In this document: piece by piece, positions 1-8,459 of the stretch
Numbering within the stretch: the stretch's first letter is position 1
Layout: each line of letters starts with the position of its first letter
The notes under the pieces: model-generated
What the model was told of the DNA's origin: nothing
Database searches by the model: none
What the model saw: only the letters and a program-made list of their open reading frames with translations
Made by a program: the position numbers and the translations under genes
NCBI GenBank assembly: GCA_029979265.1
Contig: JAPOHW010000008.1
Span: 62,001-126,000 of the forward strand
Direction of reading: 5' to 3'
DNA: 64,000 bases
Origin: Actinomycetota bacterium
GTDB lineage: Bacteria > Actinomycetota > Acidimicrobiia > Acidimicrobiales > Aldehydirespiratoraceae

Positions 1-428
1 TCTTCGCCGCCCGAGCCCTTGCACAGCAGTCGTCGGTCGCCGTCGAGTTCCACGAAGCTGGTCCTGCTGAACTTGCGTTCATTCGCGCCGATCAGATCGA
101 CATCGCCGTGTCGGTGTGGGCCCTCTCCCTGATCGACGACCTCGATCGAGTGTTCCGCCAGGTCCACCGGGTACTGCGGCCGAACGCCCACCTCATCGTC
201 GCACTCCCCCACCCGGCTGCGCTGTGCGCCGATCCGATCGATCCGACCCGCACCGTGCGCTCATGGCGAACCGACGAAAAGATCGGCGAACGTCACGTCC
301 ACACTGCCGAAGGACTCGTCACCGCGATGAGTCGCAGCAACTTCGCCGTCGACGTGCTGCTGGAACGCCACGCCGGCGGTCCGACCCCTGCAACACTTCT
401 GGCCCGCGGACGTCGCCTCGGCGCCTGA
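1..428 (+). CDS. Class I SAM-dependent methyltransferase, C-terminal part (5' end outside window)
   Basis: The frame is open from the window edge and stops at 428; about 141 residues are visible. The segment reading DQIDIAVSVWALSLIDDLD, then a VFRQVHRVLRPNAHLIV stretch, is the motif 4 to motif 5 region of Methyltransf_11-type class I methyltransferases: the acidic strand, followed by the helix and strand that usually read as leading to 'L(K)PGG'. The glycine-rich SAM loop lies upstream of the window. The substrate cannot be told. It converges on the CCA enzyme gene, whose end is 36 bases away. A GTG at 108 is in frame but is internal to the domain and is not a credible start. Confidence 0.75.
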   Translation, partial: FAARALAQQSSVAVEFHEAGPAELAFIRADQIDIAVSVWALSLIDDLDRVFRQVHRVLRPNAHLIVALPHPAALCADPIDPTRTVRSWRTDEKIGERHVHTAEGLVTAMSRSNFAVDVLLERHAGGPTPATLLARGRRLGA

Positions 429-464
429 GCACACCTCGAGGCTCCGTCGAGATCGTCATCGCTT

Positions 465-1733
465 TCACCCCTCGTCGGGACGGAGCAGTTCGGCGGCGAC
501 CTCGGCGGCGAACGGTCCATGATCGAAGCGATACTCGCGCAGCCGTGCCATCGCTCGCCCCACCAGCGGGCCGGGCTCCACCCCCAGGATCGCTGCGACC
601 GCCCGGCCGTCGATCGGCAGCCCCGGCGAATCGAGATCGGGCTCCAGCACCCGGAGCGCAGCGAGTTCCGAGCGGGCACGGTCGATGTCGGTCGACGTCT
701 GACCGGCCGAACGCACGGCGGTGACGAAGGTGAGGAACTCCTCGAGGGGTCCATCGGTAGGCGTGGCCGCTGCTGCGCGACGAAGCGACGGTCGATCCGA
801 CGGGTAGGCGACGTCCAACCATCGATCGGCTGATCCAAGCCATGTGACCGCCGCCATCAGATCACCACTGGGCTTGAGACGGGCGAACTCGGTGAGACGA
901 CCGTCTGGTGACAGATCCAACAGGAGTGCAGCCCAGCGAGCGTCGGCGCAGGGTTCGGTGCGTGCCGCACGCGCTGCAGCAACACCCACATCGACCTCGG
1001 CGGCCGCCATGCCGGGAAGGACGTGTCGAAGCAGCCCGGTTTCACGAAGAAAGACGAGACCCGGCGTCGGGTCTGGCAGCAACAGCATCTTGGTCAACTC
1101 GTCACGCACTCGCTCCACCGACACGATCACCATCCGCTCACCCATGCCGTGGACGGCATCCACCAGTTCGGGCACTGCGCGAAAGCCGAAGGTCGCCACG
1201 AACCGTGCCGCCCGCAACATCCGGAGCGGGTCGTCGGAGAACGACACAGCAGGAGCCAAGGGTGTCCGAAGCACCCCTGCCGTGAGGTCGTCGGCGCCAC
1301 CGAATGGATCGACGAGCACGCCGTCGGCACAATCGACCGCCATCGCATTCACCGTGAAGTCGCGGCGCGCCAGATCGTCAGCGATGTTGTCGCCAAAGGC
1401 GACCACCGGTTTTCGTGACGACGGGTCGTATGCATCGGCCCGATGGGTGGTGATCTCGAAGTCGCGGCCCCCAATCTTTGCCCCGATCGTTCCGTACGTC
1501 TCCCCCTGAGCCCAGACGGCCTCGGCGAAGGGGGCAATGAGCGCCTTGATGACGTCGGGGTGGGCGTCGGTGGTCACGTCGTAGTCGACGTCGGCTCGAT
1601 CACGACCGGCCAAGTCGTCTCGCACGATGCCACCGACGAGGAAGAGTCGGTGTCCTGCCGCTGCGAATGCCTCATGGATCGGGCGCGCCGCCTCGAGCGC
1701 CAGCGCGAGTTGCGAATCCGACGGAAGGGTCAC
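465..1733 (-). CDS. CCA tRNA nucleotidyltransferase (PcnA type) with degenerate HD region
   Basis: Adds or repairs the 3' CCA of tRNAs from CTP and ATP. 422 residues from a GTG at 1733, which overlaps the TGA of the upstream deacetylase gene as GTGA; the frame stays open further upstream but only within that gene. The polymerase-beta-type head is clear: GGIVRD at about residues 34-39, the catalytic DVDYD at about 48-52, and the RRDFTVNAMA motif near 110. Actinobacterial PcnA proteins usually carry an HD domain in the second half; here the expected LLHD(I/V)GK reads LLLDLSPDG and no paired histidine is visible, so the HD phosphohydrolase site seems lost. Same position next to the origin as Rv3907c. 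The CCA versus A-adding role is not decided by sequence alone, but a single full-length enzyme of this family normally makes CCA. Confidence 0.85.
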   Translation of the reverse strand: MTLPSDSQLALALEAARPIHEAFAAAGHRLFLVGGIVRDDLAGRDRADVDYDVTTDAHPDVIKALIAPFAEAVWAQGETYGTIGAKIGGRDFEITTHRADAYDPSSRKPVVAFGDNIADDLARRDFTVNAMAVDCADGVLVDPFGGADDLTAGVLRTPLAPAVSFSDDPLRMLRAARFVATFGFRAVPELVDAVHGMGERMVIVSVERVRDELTKMLLLPDPTPGLVFLRETGLLRHVLPGMAAAEVDVGVAAARAARTEPCADARWAALLLDLSPDGRLTEFARLKPSGDLMAAVTWLGSADRWLDVAYPSDRPSLRRAAAATPTDGPLEEFLTFVTAVRSAGQTSTDIDRARSELAALRVLEPDLDSPGLPIDGRAVAAILGVEPGPLVGRAMARLREYRFDHGPFAAEVAAELLRPDEG

Positions 1734-2737
1734 GATCCAGCGGCCAGCAGCAGCGCCGCATCGACGCCCTCCCCACCGGGCCCGCCGCTGGTCGCCGCTT
1801 CCGGACGCAACTGTTCGCCTACCAACTGGGCTGCGACTGCAGCCGAACAATCGGTGATCGCTTGGAGGTCGTAGCCACCCTCGAGCACCGTCACGCTGCG
1901 ACCGCGGGCCACCAACGGAACCAGCGTGCGCACGTAGTCGGCCATGTCGGCCGACGAATAGCCGAGTTCGGTGATCGGATCAGCACGGTGCCCGTCAAAG
2001 CCGGCCGACAGGAACAACCACGTCGTGCCGTGAGCTTCGATGGCCGGCACGATGATCTCGTCGAGGGCGCGACGAACCACATCACCAGTGGTGTTCGGCG
2101 GGATCGGAATGTTGATGGTCTTGCCAACCGCTGCGCCCCGCCCCCGATCGGTCAGCATGCCTGTCCCCGGGTACAGCGGCGACTGATGAATCGATGCAAA
2201 GAGCACCCGAGGATCGTCGTAGAAGATGTCCTGGGTGCCGTTCCCGTGGTGAGCATCGAAGTCGACGATCGCAACCTTCTCCCCGGCGTCGGCCAGCGCA
2301 GCGGCGGCAATCGCCACGCTGTTGAACAAGCAGAAGCCCATCGACTGTGTTGCGGTTGCGTGATGACCCGGGGGTCGGACCACACAGAAGGCGGCGTCGA
2401 GATCACTACCGGGTTGGGCCAACCGTTCCACTGCAGTCACCACCGCACCGGCAGCGAGTCGGGCGGCAGCCAGACTCGAGTGGTTCATGACGGTGTCGGG
2501 ATCGAGTCGCCCCCCACCGGCTGCGTCGACCGCCACAATATGTTCGAGCAATGCCTGATCGTGGACCCGCAGGATCTCGGCATCGGTGATCGCGCGAGGT
2601 GCGCTCCGTTCGAGCGCATCGACGACACCGGACCGGGCGATACCCTCCATCGCCGCTCGGAGACGATCCGGCCGCTCGGGGTGGCTCCGACCCGCCACAT
2701 GTTCGAGACATCGTTCGTCGCTCAGCACCAGCAGCAC
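1730..2737 (-). CDS. Histone deacetylase-like / acetylpolyamine amidohydrolase family protein
   Basis: Zinc-dependent deacetylase of the class II HDAC/AcuC/acetylpolyamine amidohydrolase superfamily, 335 residues. Visible signatures: SHPERPDRL near the N terminus, RPPGHHA (proton-relay histidines), DFDAHHGNGT (zinc Asp/His), SAGFDGH with HRAD (third ligand) and LEGGYDL (transition-state tyrosine). Start chosen as GTG 2737 because the family begins just before 'LSDERCLEH' and a TACGCT -10 box lies at 2750-2745 with seven bases to the GTG, the leaderless arrangement seen repeatedly here. Its TGA overlaps the GTG of the CCA enzyme gene, so both are probably co-transcribed. Substrate (acetylated protein, polyamine or small metabolite) is unknown. 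Confidence 0.88.
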   Translation of the reverse strand: MLLVLSDERCLEHVAGRSHPERPDRLRAAMEGIARSGVVDALERSAPRAITDAEILRVHDQALLEHIVAVDAAGGGRLDPDTVMNHSSLAAARLAAGAVVTAVERLAQPGSDLDAAFCVVRPPGHHATATQSMGFCLFNSVAIAAAALADAGEKVAIVDFDAHHGNGTQDIFYDDPRVLFASIHQSPLYPGTGMLTDRGRGAAVGKTINIPIPPNTTGDVVRRALDEIIVPAIEAHGTTWLFLSAGFDGHRADPITELGYSSADMADYVRTLVPLVARGRSVTVLEGGYDLQAITDCSAAVAAQLVGEQLRPEAATSGGPGGEGVDAALLLAAGS

Positions 2738-2744
2738 ATGCCGG

Positions 2745-2775
2745 AGCGTACCCCTCAGGTTCCAGCGCGTATCGT
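2745..2775. promoter_or_regulatory. Divergent promoter region, deacetylase (-) and GNAT gene (+)
   Basis: On the minus strand TACGCT at 2750-2745 stands seven bases before the GTG of the deacetylase gene. On the plus strand TATCGT at 2770-2775 stands ten bases before the ATG at 2786. Both fit the TA-N3-T form of actinobacterial -10 boxes; no convincing -35 is visible. Confidence 0.45.
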
Positions 2776-2785
2776 GAGATGCCGA

Positions 2786-3487
2786 ATGGGGATGTATGCA
2801 CTCAGGGTTGATGACGCCCGCGTTCGCGTCGGAAGCTGGCGCGGCAGCTCCGATCTCGCCTATCTCATCCCCCTCAGCAATGCCTCCACGCTCACGCCAT
2901 CGGCGCTCGCCAGGATCCGTCGTCAACTGCAAGAGAACGGCTTCCGCGCGGTCGTGACGTCTGCCATCGGACCGTCGGAGCGCGCCGTCTTGCAGGCCGA
3001 CGGGTTCACCGAGCACGAGCGCCTCCATCTCCTGCGTCACGACCTTCGCTCCATCCCGGATCGGCCCCACAACGGCACCGGTCTGCGTCGAGCACGACGC
3101 CGTGACCGTCCGGCGATTCTCGCTGTCGATGCCAGAACGTTCGACCCATTCTGGCAACTCGACCTCGCCGGCCTGCTCGACTCGATCCACGCCACCTCGA
3201 CCGCTCAGGTCCGCGTGGTCCGCCGTCCCGCAGTGTTCGGGTATGCGGTGACGGGCCGCTCCGGAACCCAGGGGTACCTGCAGCGCCTTGCTGTCGACCC
3301 CTCCCGCCAGGGTGAGGGCTTCGGCGTGGCACTGGTGGCCGATGCACTCCATTGGCTCCGTCGGCGACGCGCCACGCTGTGCTGGGTCAACACCCAGGAG
3401 GCCAACCTGGCTGCGCTGGGCCTCTACGAGCGGGTCGGTTTCGTTCCGGCAGGCCACCAGCTGACCGTCCTGCGACGAGATCTGTGA
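2786..3487 (+). CDS. GNAT-family N-acetyltransferase (two-lobed)
   Basis: 233 residues. The C-terminal half is a standard GNAT fold: a beta-4 strand ending in YLQRLAVDPSRQGEGFG, i.e. the acetyl-CoA pyrophosphate loop R-x-x-G-x-G/A (RQGEGFG), followed by NTQEANLAALGLYERVGF, the usual RimI-like ending. The N-terminal ~90 residues look like the tail of a second, degenerate GNAT lobe (VLQADGFTEHERLHLLRHDL mirrors the 'YxxxGF' ending) without a CoA loop. Start at ATG 2786; ATG 2792 is an alternative. Its stop overlaps the GTG at 3484 preceding the DUF6049 gene. Acceptor unknown; ribosomal-protein acetylation is not supported. Confidence 0.82.
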   Translation: MGMYALRVDDARVRVGSWRGSSDLAYLIPLSNASTLTPSALARIRRQLQENGFRAVVTSAIGPSERAVLQADGFTEHERLHLLRHDLRSIPDRPHNGTGLRRARRRDRPAILAVDARTFDPFWQLDLAGLLDSIHATSTAQVRVVRRPAVFGYAVTGRSGTQGYLQRLAVDPSRQGEGFGVALVADALHWLRRRRATLCWVNTQEANLAALGLYERVGFVPAGHQLTVLRRDL

Positions 3488-3489
3488 CC

Positions 3490-5466
3490 ATGGTGCACGT
3501 GCCCCGCATCGCCAACTGTCGTTTCCCCTTTTTCGGCGCAGCACGCCCGGGCGCCGTCATCATGACAAGCATCACGATGGCGCTCGCAGGTGTCGTACTC
3601 TTCGCACCTGCCGCAGACGGACAGTTCGTCAACCGACTCGACCTCGTCGGACAAACGATCTACGTCGGTGACGACCCGGTCACCATCGACCTCCAGTTGC
3701 CGAGCATCACCGAGGATCGACAGCTCGAAATCCGTATTCACGGTCCGTACAACGACCCCGACGAGCTCACCGACGCATTCGTGAATCCGCCGGTCGAGGA
3801 CGCACTCAGTTTGTTCACGTTGCAGCAACTCGACGACTTGGCCCGGGGATCCGACGGCATCGTCTCCGTCACCGTGCCGGATGACGAAGTCGGCCTCTTG
3901 ATCCGTCGAGACCCCGGCGTTCTCCTGATCGTCATCGACCTCGTCGACGTGGACGGCGTGGTCGACACCCTCGTGACCGGCGTCATCGTCGAGGATGACA
4001 CACGTGGTGCGTCGATCGACTTCGGGTTCGTTGCCGATGCCCGCTCACCACTGGCCCATCGAGCTGACGGATCGATCGATATCGACCCTGCGATGGTCGT
4101 CGCTCGCGTCGAAGCGGCTGTCGACGAGGCGCCTGGCCCGGTGCTCGTCCAGCTCAACCCGGAGTCCCTATCCGCCCTCGCCGATCCGAGGGTTGCGGGC
4201 GGTCGCAGCGCAATCGACCGGATTCGTCGGGTCCTCGAGGGCCATTCGCTCGATACGCGTTCGTGGGTCGACATCGACGAGGAAGGGTGGCGACGAGCGG
4301 GTGAGACCGATCGTGTCTTCACCCAGTACGCCGAGGGACGGACCACGATCGACGCGTTCCTCGGCCGCACCGCCGACGACCTCCAACGACTCGACCCCAC
4401 AGCGGGGCCAGCGACCCTCGAACTGCTCAGAAGTGCCGGGATCACGGCCGGCATCGTCGAACCGGAGCAGCTCAGCCGCATCGACCTCGAGCGAGCTGAT
4501 CGCCGACCGGTCCAGACCAGCGATGCCAACGGCGTTGCCTTCACCGTCATACCGATCGATCGAGAAGTGGAACGGACGCTCACCGGCAGCGACCCGGAGC
4601 TTGTCGCCATGCAGCACTTCATGACGCTGCTGCTGGAGGCCCGCAGCATCGGCACCGACCGCGGGATCGTCCTCGATCTGGACACCATCGCAGCTGGCTT
4701 CCTCGACTCGCTGATGCAGTTGGTGGCCACCACCGACCGACTCGGCACAGCGACCGTCGAAGAACTGCTCGACCGACCCCCCGCCCGTGACGCATTCGGC
4801 GGCCTTCTGCGAGTCGCCCTGCGCACCGAAGAGCCGAGCGATGTGAGCGCCGGCGCGAGCGACATCCGACTCACCGAATCGACGCTGGGCTCGTATGTGG
4901 AAATGGTCGCCCCTGCAGACGGCCCGATCGTGCCGCTCCAAATCGGGCTTGCAGCGTCGATGGCAGCTGAGCTCGACGACATCTCTCGGCGCACCTACAC
5001 CGATGCGGTGTTCTCGACCGTCGTGGACGGCACCGCCAACTTTGCGGTGTTGGAGTCCGAGCGGGTCACGCTTGCGACCCGACGAGCCGACCTGCCGATC
5101 GTGATCCTCAACGAGCAGCCGGTCCCGATCAATGTGATCGTCAGACTCACGAGCGAAAAGCTCAGGCTGGTGGGCGGGGCCGAACTGACGCTCACCCTCC
5201 GTCCCGGACAGACCGAGATCCTCGTCCCGGTGCAATCGGTCAGTTCCGGTGACGCTCGAATTCTGGTGTCGGTGACGTCACCCGACGGGGTGCTCGACCT
5301 TGCCACCGGGTCGGTCGACGTTCGGTCGACGGCGATCTCCGGTCTCGGTCTCATTGTGTCGATCGTCTCCCTCAGCATCCTGCTCACCTGGTGGGCCCGG
5401 ACCATCCTCCGCGTCCGCCGAAATCGCCGCGCTGCTAGCGTCGAACACCGTGCGGGCTCGGTGTAG
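3490..5466 (+). CDS. DUF6049-like exported, membrane-anchored protein
   Basis: 658 residues with a signal-like hydrophobic stretch near residues 19-38 (AVIMTSITMALAGVVLF) and one C-terminal membrane helix (SGLGLIVSIVSLSILLTWWA) followed by basic residues, so the bulk should face outside. The long middle has repeated beta-rich segments but no catalytic motif I recognise. Position matches Rv3909, the large exported protein between the CCA enzyme and murJ/sigM in mycobacteria, which belongs to DUF6049; family assignment rests on synteny and architecture rather than a strong motif. Start taken at ATG 3490; a GTG at 3484 overlaps the previous stop (GTGA). murJ, the expected next gene, is missing. 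Confidence 0.6.
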   Translation: MVHVPRIANCRFPFFGAARPGAVIMTSITMALAGVVLFAPAADGQFVNRLDLVGQTIYVGDDPVTIDLQLPSITEDRQLEIRIHGPYNDPDELTDAFVNPPVEDALSLFTLQQLDDLARGSDGIVSVTVPDDEVGLLIRRDPGVLLIVIDLVDVDGVVDTLVTGVIVEDDTRGASIDFGFVADARSPLAHRADGSIDIDPAMVVARVEAAVDEAPGPVLVQLNPESLSALADPRVAGGRSAIDRIRRVLEGHSLDTRSWVDIDEEGWRRAGETDRVFTQYAEGRTTIDAFLGRTADDLQRLDPTAGPATLELLRSAGITAGIVEPEQLSRIDLERADRRPVQTSDANGVAFTVIPIDREVERTLTGSDPELVAMQHFMTLLLEARSIGTDRGIVLDLDTIAAGFLDSLMQLVATTDRLGTATVEELLDRPPARDAFGGLLRVALRTEEPSDVSAGASDIRLTESTLGSYVEMVAPADGPIVPLQIGLAASMAAELDDISRRTYTDAVFSTVVDGTANFAVLESERVTLATRRADLPIVILNEQPVPINVIVRLTSEKLRLVGGAELTLTLRPGQTEILVPVQSVSSGDARILVSVTSPDGVLDLATGSVDVRSTAISGLGLIVSIVSLSILLTWWARTILRVRRNRRAASVEHRAGSV

Positions 5467-5537
5467 GTTTCGACCACCTCACCCCTGCCCGAACCCGAGG
5501 CCGCCCCACCCACCAACGACAACCCCGAGAGCACCCC

Positions 5538-6371
5538 ATGACCGTTCGTATCGTGACCGATTCAGCCTGTGACCTTCGTGGCGAGGAAGTCGAGCAACTC
5601 TCGATCGAGATCGTGCCATTGAGCATTCGCTTCGGCGATGACGAATACGTCGACCGCGAGCAACTCACGGTCGAGCAGTTCTACAGCTTGCTTGCCGACT
5701 CCGAGACCCTCCCGGAGACGGCTGCGCCCTCTCCGGGGGCCTTCGCAGCTGCGTTCCAACGGCATCTTGATGCCGGCGCCAGCGCCGTCGTGTGCATCAA
5801 TCTGAGTGCTGCTGTTTCCGCCACGATGCAATCCGCCGTCACCGCTGCCGAAACCATCGACGCTGACATCCGAGTGGTCGATTCCAAATCGGTCACGGCC
5901 GGTCAGGGTGGCATCGTCCTCGCTGCTGCCCGAGCAGCAGCCGAGGGAGCCTCAGCGGACGAGGTCGTTGCGATTGCTGAGTCAGCAGCCGAACGCACCC
6001 ACGTGTTCGGCGCCCTGGACACTCTCGAGAACCTGCAAAAGGGCGGCCGGATCGGGAACGCGCAAGCGCTGCTCGGGTCCATGTTGTCGATCAAGCCGAT
6101 CATCGACATCTCGTCTGGCGAAGTGGAGGAGGCCGGCAAGCAACGGACCCGAAAGAAGTCGCTCGCATGGCTCCGCGACAAGTTGCGCGAGTTCGGCGAG
6201 ATCGAAAATCTTGCAATCATGCACGGCCAAGCGCCCGACATCGAAGACTTCGTTGCCATGCTCAGCGAGATCACCGACGTCGACAGCGCCCGAGTCGAAG
6301 TGATCGGCCCTGTGGTCGGTACCCATGGCGGCCCACGAGTCATCGGCTTCTCGTTCATGGTGAAGGCCTAG
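5538..6371 (+). CDS. DegV family protein (fatty-acid binding)
   Basis: 277 residues, full length for the family. DegV/FakB proteins bind a fatty acid and, with FakA kinase, deliver acyl-phosphate for phospholipid synthesis. N terminus reads VRIVTDSACDL, the TDSxxDL signature; then PETAAPSPGAF, the T-(S/A)-x-P segment that binds the carboxylate; then CINLSAAVSATMQSA (usual 'ixiSsklSGTyqsA'), VVDSKSVTAGQG and a C-terminal GPVVGTHGGP, the usual 'iGpvigtHtGPG'. No fakA in this window. It occupies the place where murJ stands in mycobacteria. Start ATG 5538; upstream purine stretch CGAGAG is a weak ribosome site. Confidence 0.92.
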   Translation: MTVRIVTDSACDLRGEEVEQLSIEIVPLSIRFGDDEYVDREQLTVEQFYSLLADSETLPETAAPSPGAFAAAFQRHLDAGASAVVCINLSAAVSATMQSAVTAAETIDADIRVVDSKSVTAGQGGIVLAAARAAAEGASADEVVAIAESAAERTHVFGALDTLENLQKGGRIGNAQALLGSMLSIKPIIDISSGEVEEAGKQRTRKKSLAWLRDKLREFGEIENLAIMHGQAPDIEDFVAMLSEITDVDSARVEVIGPVVGTHGGPRVIGFSFMVKA

Positions 6372-6373
6372 GG

Positions 6374-6401
6374 TCGACCAGCGGCCCCTTCGGACTAACG
6401 T
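6374..6401 (+). promoter_or_regulatory. Candidate sigM promoter (leaderless)
   Basis: TCGACC (6374-6379), 16 bases, then TAACGT (6396-6401). Six bases further is A6408, the first base of the ATC codon where the SigM frame can begin; the TAA inside the -10 box is also the in-frame stop that closes the frame upstream. Confidence 0.4.
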
Positions 6402-6407
6402 TTCGGC

Positions 6408-7007
6408 ATCGCTCCAGATCCCGAGGATGCCCGCCTGATCAGCGCTGCCCAACGAGGTGACCAACGCGCCCTCGATCGGCTCCTCCGCAAGCATCAGGAA
6501 CGGATCTACCGGGTATGCCGCCGCCTCGCCGGCAACGACGCCGATGCGCTCGACGCAACACAAGAGGCACTGATCGCAATCGTCAAGGGGCTCGCCTCGT
6601 TCGACGGACGTGCGGCGTTCACGACATGGTCCTATCGCGTCGCCACCAACGCCTGTCTGGATGAGTTGCGTCGACGCGGACGCCGAGCCGAACCCGGCCT
6701 ACCTGAGTTCGAGCACGCCGACGACGCCTACATCGGCAGCCGTCGCAGCCGCGATCCCGGCGAGACGGTCAGCGCTCGAATCGATGTCGACCTTGCCCTC
6801 GCCAGCCTTCCCGAGGAGTTCCGGGCGCCAGTCGTCCTCCGAGACATCGCCGGACTCGACTACGCCGAGATCGCGGATGTCCTCGAACTCGCACCTGGAA
6901 CGGTGCGCTCCCGGATCGCCCGCGGACGGGGCCGGCTCGCCGACATCATGGCATCCAGTCCTGAAACCGGGAACCAACCCGACCCCGACCAACGTCAGAG
7001 CCCATGA
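6408..7007 (+). CDS. sigM: ECF-type sigma factor (SigM-like), no standard start codon
   Basis: Sigma-70 factor of ECF size (about 199 residues from 6408). Region 2 is intact: ARLISAAQRGDQRALDRLL, then YRVCRRLAGNDADALDATQE and FTTWSYRVATNACLDELRRR. Region 4 follows: LASLPEEFRAPVVLRDIAGL, then YAEIADVLELAPGTVRSRIA with its helix-turn-helix. The frame is closed by TAA at 6396 and contains no ATG, GTG or TTG before TTG 6666, which would delete all of region 2. A start at ATC 6408 (one base from ATG) behind a -10 box, or CTG 6435, is required. Its TGA overlaps the ATG of the next gene. Position equals Rv3911 sigM, and the next gene is its anti-sigma, so the name is by synteny. Confidence 0.72.
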   Translation: MAPDPEDARLISAAQRGDQRALDRLLRKHQERIYRVCRRLAGNDADALDATQEALIAIVKGLASFDGRAAFTTWSYRVATNACLDELRRRGRRAEPGLPEFEHADDAYIGSRRSRDPGETVSARIDVDLALASLPEEFRAPVVLRDIAGLDYAEIADVLELAPGTVRSRIARGRGRLADIMASSPETGNQPDPDQRQSP

Positions 7008-7918
7008 CAATGACCGACGATCCTGATTTCCTCGACGAGTTGCTCACTCGCTATCTCGATGGCGAAGCCACCGACAGCGAGGTCGCTCGCGTCGAATCGG
7101 ATGCCGAACTGGTCGCTCGGGTGGAGCAACACCGAGCTGTCATCGACCTCGTCCAGTCGCCGATCACGATCCCCACGCCCGATCTCGACCGAGTCCGCGC
7201 CGCAGCGATTGCCGAGTCCACCACTACCTCCCAGGTAACTGATCTCGACATCCTCCGAGTGGAGCGGCTGCAACGGCGGAATCGCATCCTTGCCGTTGCT
7301 GCCGCCCTCGTCTTTCTTGCCGTCGGTGTCGCTGCGGTGCAGGGCACACTCGACAACGACACCGGGGACACGACCGCGAATGCCAGCTTCGACTCCATGA
7401 GCCAGGGTGATGCCGACAGCGCAGCCGCTGAAGCCCTCTCGGCCCCGCTCGGTGACGCCGCTGAGGCAGGCGCCAGTCTCGCCGACAGCAACGACGAGGA
7501 GGCCGACGACGACATGGCAACCGCCGCCGAAATGGACAGCACCGACGGGTCCGATGATGCCGCCGACGAGGCCGCTCCACTCCAGGTTGCCGGCGTCCTC
7601 CCCGACGATCTGGGCCCGGTCGCAGACATCGAAGCGCTCCGCGACCGGTTGGCCGAACTGCTCGCAGCAGCCGGAGACCGTTTCACTCCCCCACCGGCCG
7701 ACCCGTTCGGTGACCTGTGCAGCCCGGCGGTCGACCTTCTCCTCGGGCAGTTGCCCGACGGGGTACTCGCAGTCGAAACCGCTCCGGTCGTGGTCGCTGG
7801 CGTTCCTCGGCAGGTTGCGGTGGCCACCGGTTTCGGTTCGCTGGTTGTCGTTGTTGTCGCAGACGAGGCGTGTGATGTTGTCGAGATGCTCGACGTGCCC
7901 GGGATCGACCGCCCCTGA
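7004..7918 (+). CDS. Anti-sigma factor (SigM partner), single-pass membrane protein
   Basis: 304 residues. The N-terminal ~60 residues (FLDELLTRYLDGEATDSEVA) resemble the helical anti-sigma domain that binds ECF sigma factors but lack the HxxxC-xxC zinc motif. One membrane helix at about residues 95-115 (RILAVAAALVFLAVGVAAV) follows a basic RLQRRNR stretch, placing the N terminus inside. The outer part has a very acidic, Ala/Asp-rich linker (about 120-195) and a small folded tail with two cysteines (DLCSP, DEACD). ATGA overlap with sigM gives translational coupling. Equivalent position to Rv3912. Expected role: hold SigM at the membrane until an envelope or redox signal. Confidence 0.72.
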   Translation: MTMTDDPDFLDELLTRYLDGEATDSEVARVESDAELVARVEQHRAVIDLVQSPITIPTPDLDRVRAAAIAESTTTSQVTDLDILRVERLQRRNRILAVAAALVFLAVGVAAVQGTLDNDTGDTTANASFDSMSQGDADSAAAEALSAPLGDAAEAGASLADSNDEEADDDMATAAEMDSTDGSDDAADEAAPLQVAGVLPDDLGPVADIEALRDRLAELLAAAGDRFTPPPADPFGDLCSPAVDLLLGQLPDGVLAVETAPVVVAGVPRQVAVATGFGSLVVVVVADEACDVVEMLDVPGIDRP

Positions 7919-7924
7919 CACCGG

Positions 7925-7930
7925 TAGGCT
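7925..7930 (+). promoter_or_regulatory. -10 box of a leaderless promoter
   Basis: TAGGCT, seven bases before the ATG at 7938. It lies just after the anti-sigma stop, so the small membrane gene can be transcribed on its own. Confidence 0.5.
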
Positions 7931-7937
7931 CGGCGTC

Positions 7938-8381
7938 ATGTCGACAGACGATGGCACCATCGACGGCGCATCCAACAGTGCGGCGACAGCCACTGGTGCA
8001 CCGGATTCGCCATGGCTCGATCCTGCCGCGCTGACGGACCGAGTCGTCGACACCGTCGATCGCATCAAGGCGATGACAACCGACAACGCCGTGCTCGCCT
8101 TGCGAGTCGTCGTCTTCGGATTGGTGATCTCCGCCCTGGCGATCGCTGTACTGCTGCTGACCATCATCCTGCTCGTGCGTATCTTCGACGCCTACCTCCC
8201 GATCGGGGCCGGTGTTGGCGACGCGACCTGGGCCGCACACGGGTTCACCGGCTTCATCTTCTGTGTGCTCGGTATCGGGGCTTGGCTCTCTCGTCGGGCC
8301 ACGTCTCGACCTCTGGTCTTCGCTGCGATCATCGACCTTGTCTTCGTCGTGGTCATCATCTGCTACGGCGTGTTCGGTTGA
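7938..8381 (+). CDS. Small membrane protein of unknown function
   Basis: 147 residues. After a ~45-residue polar, Thr/Ala/Asp-rich N terminus come three hydrophobic segments: a long one at about 52-80 (VVVFGLVISALAIAVLLLTI), one at about 95-112 (FTGFIFCVLGIGAWLS) and one at about 120-142 (FAAIIDLVFVVVIICYGVFG). No catalytic or binding motif is seen. Start ATG 7938 is supported by the TAGGCT box seven bases upstream. It lies between the sigM operon and trxB. I do not recognise the family. Confidence 0.6.
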   Translation: MSTDDGTIDGASNSAATATGAPDSPWLDPAALTDRVVDTVDRIKAMTTDNAVLALRVVVFGLVISALAIAVLLLTIILLVRIFDAYLPIGAGVGDATWAAHGFTGFIFCVLGIGAWLSRRATSRPLVFAAIIDLVFVVVIICYGVFG

Positions 8382-8459
8382 GCGAGTGCACCACCTGTTC
8401 CCGACGCGATCCGAGCCCCGGGTAGCGTCGTCCTGCACCTTCCGACGCGAGGAATCTCC

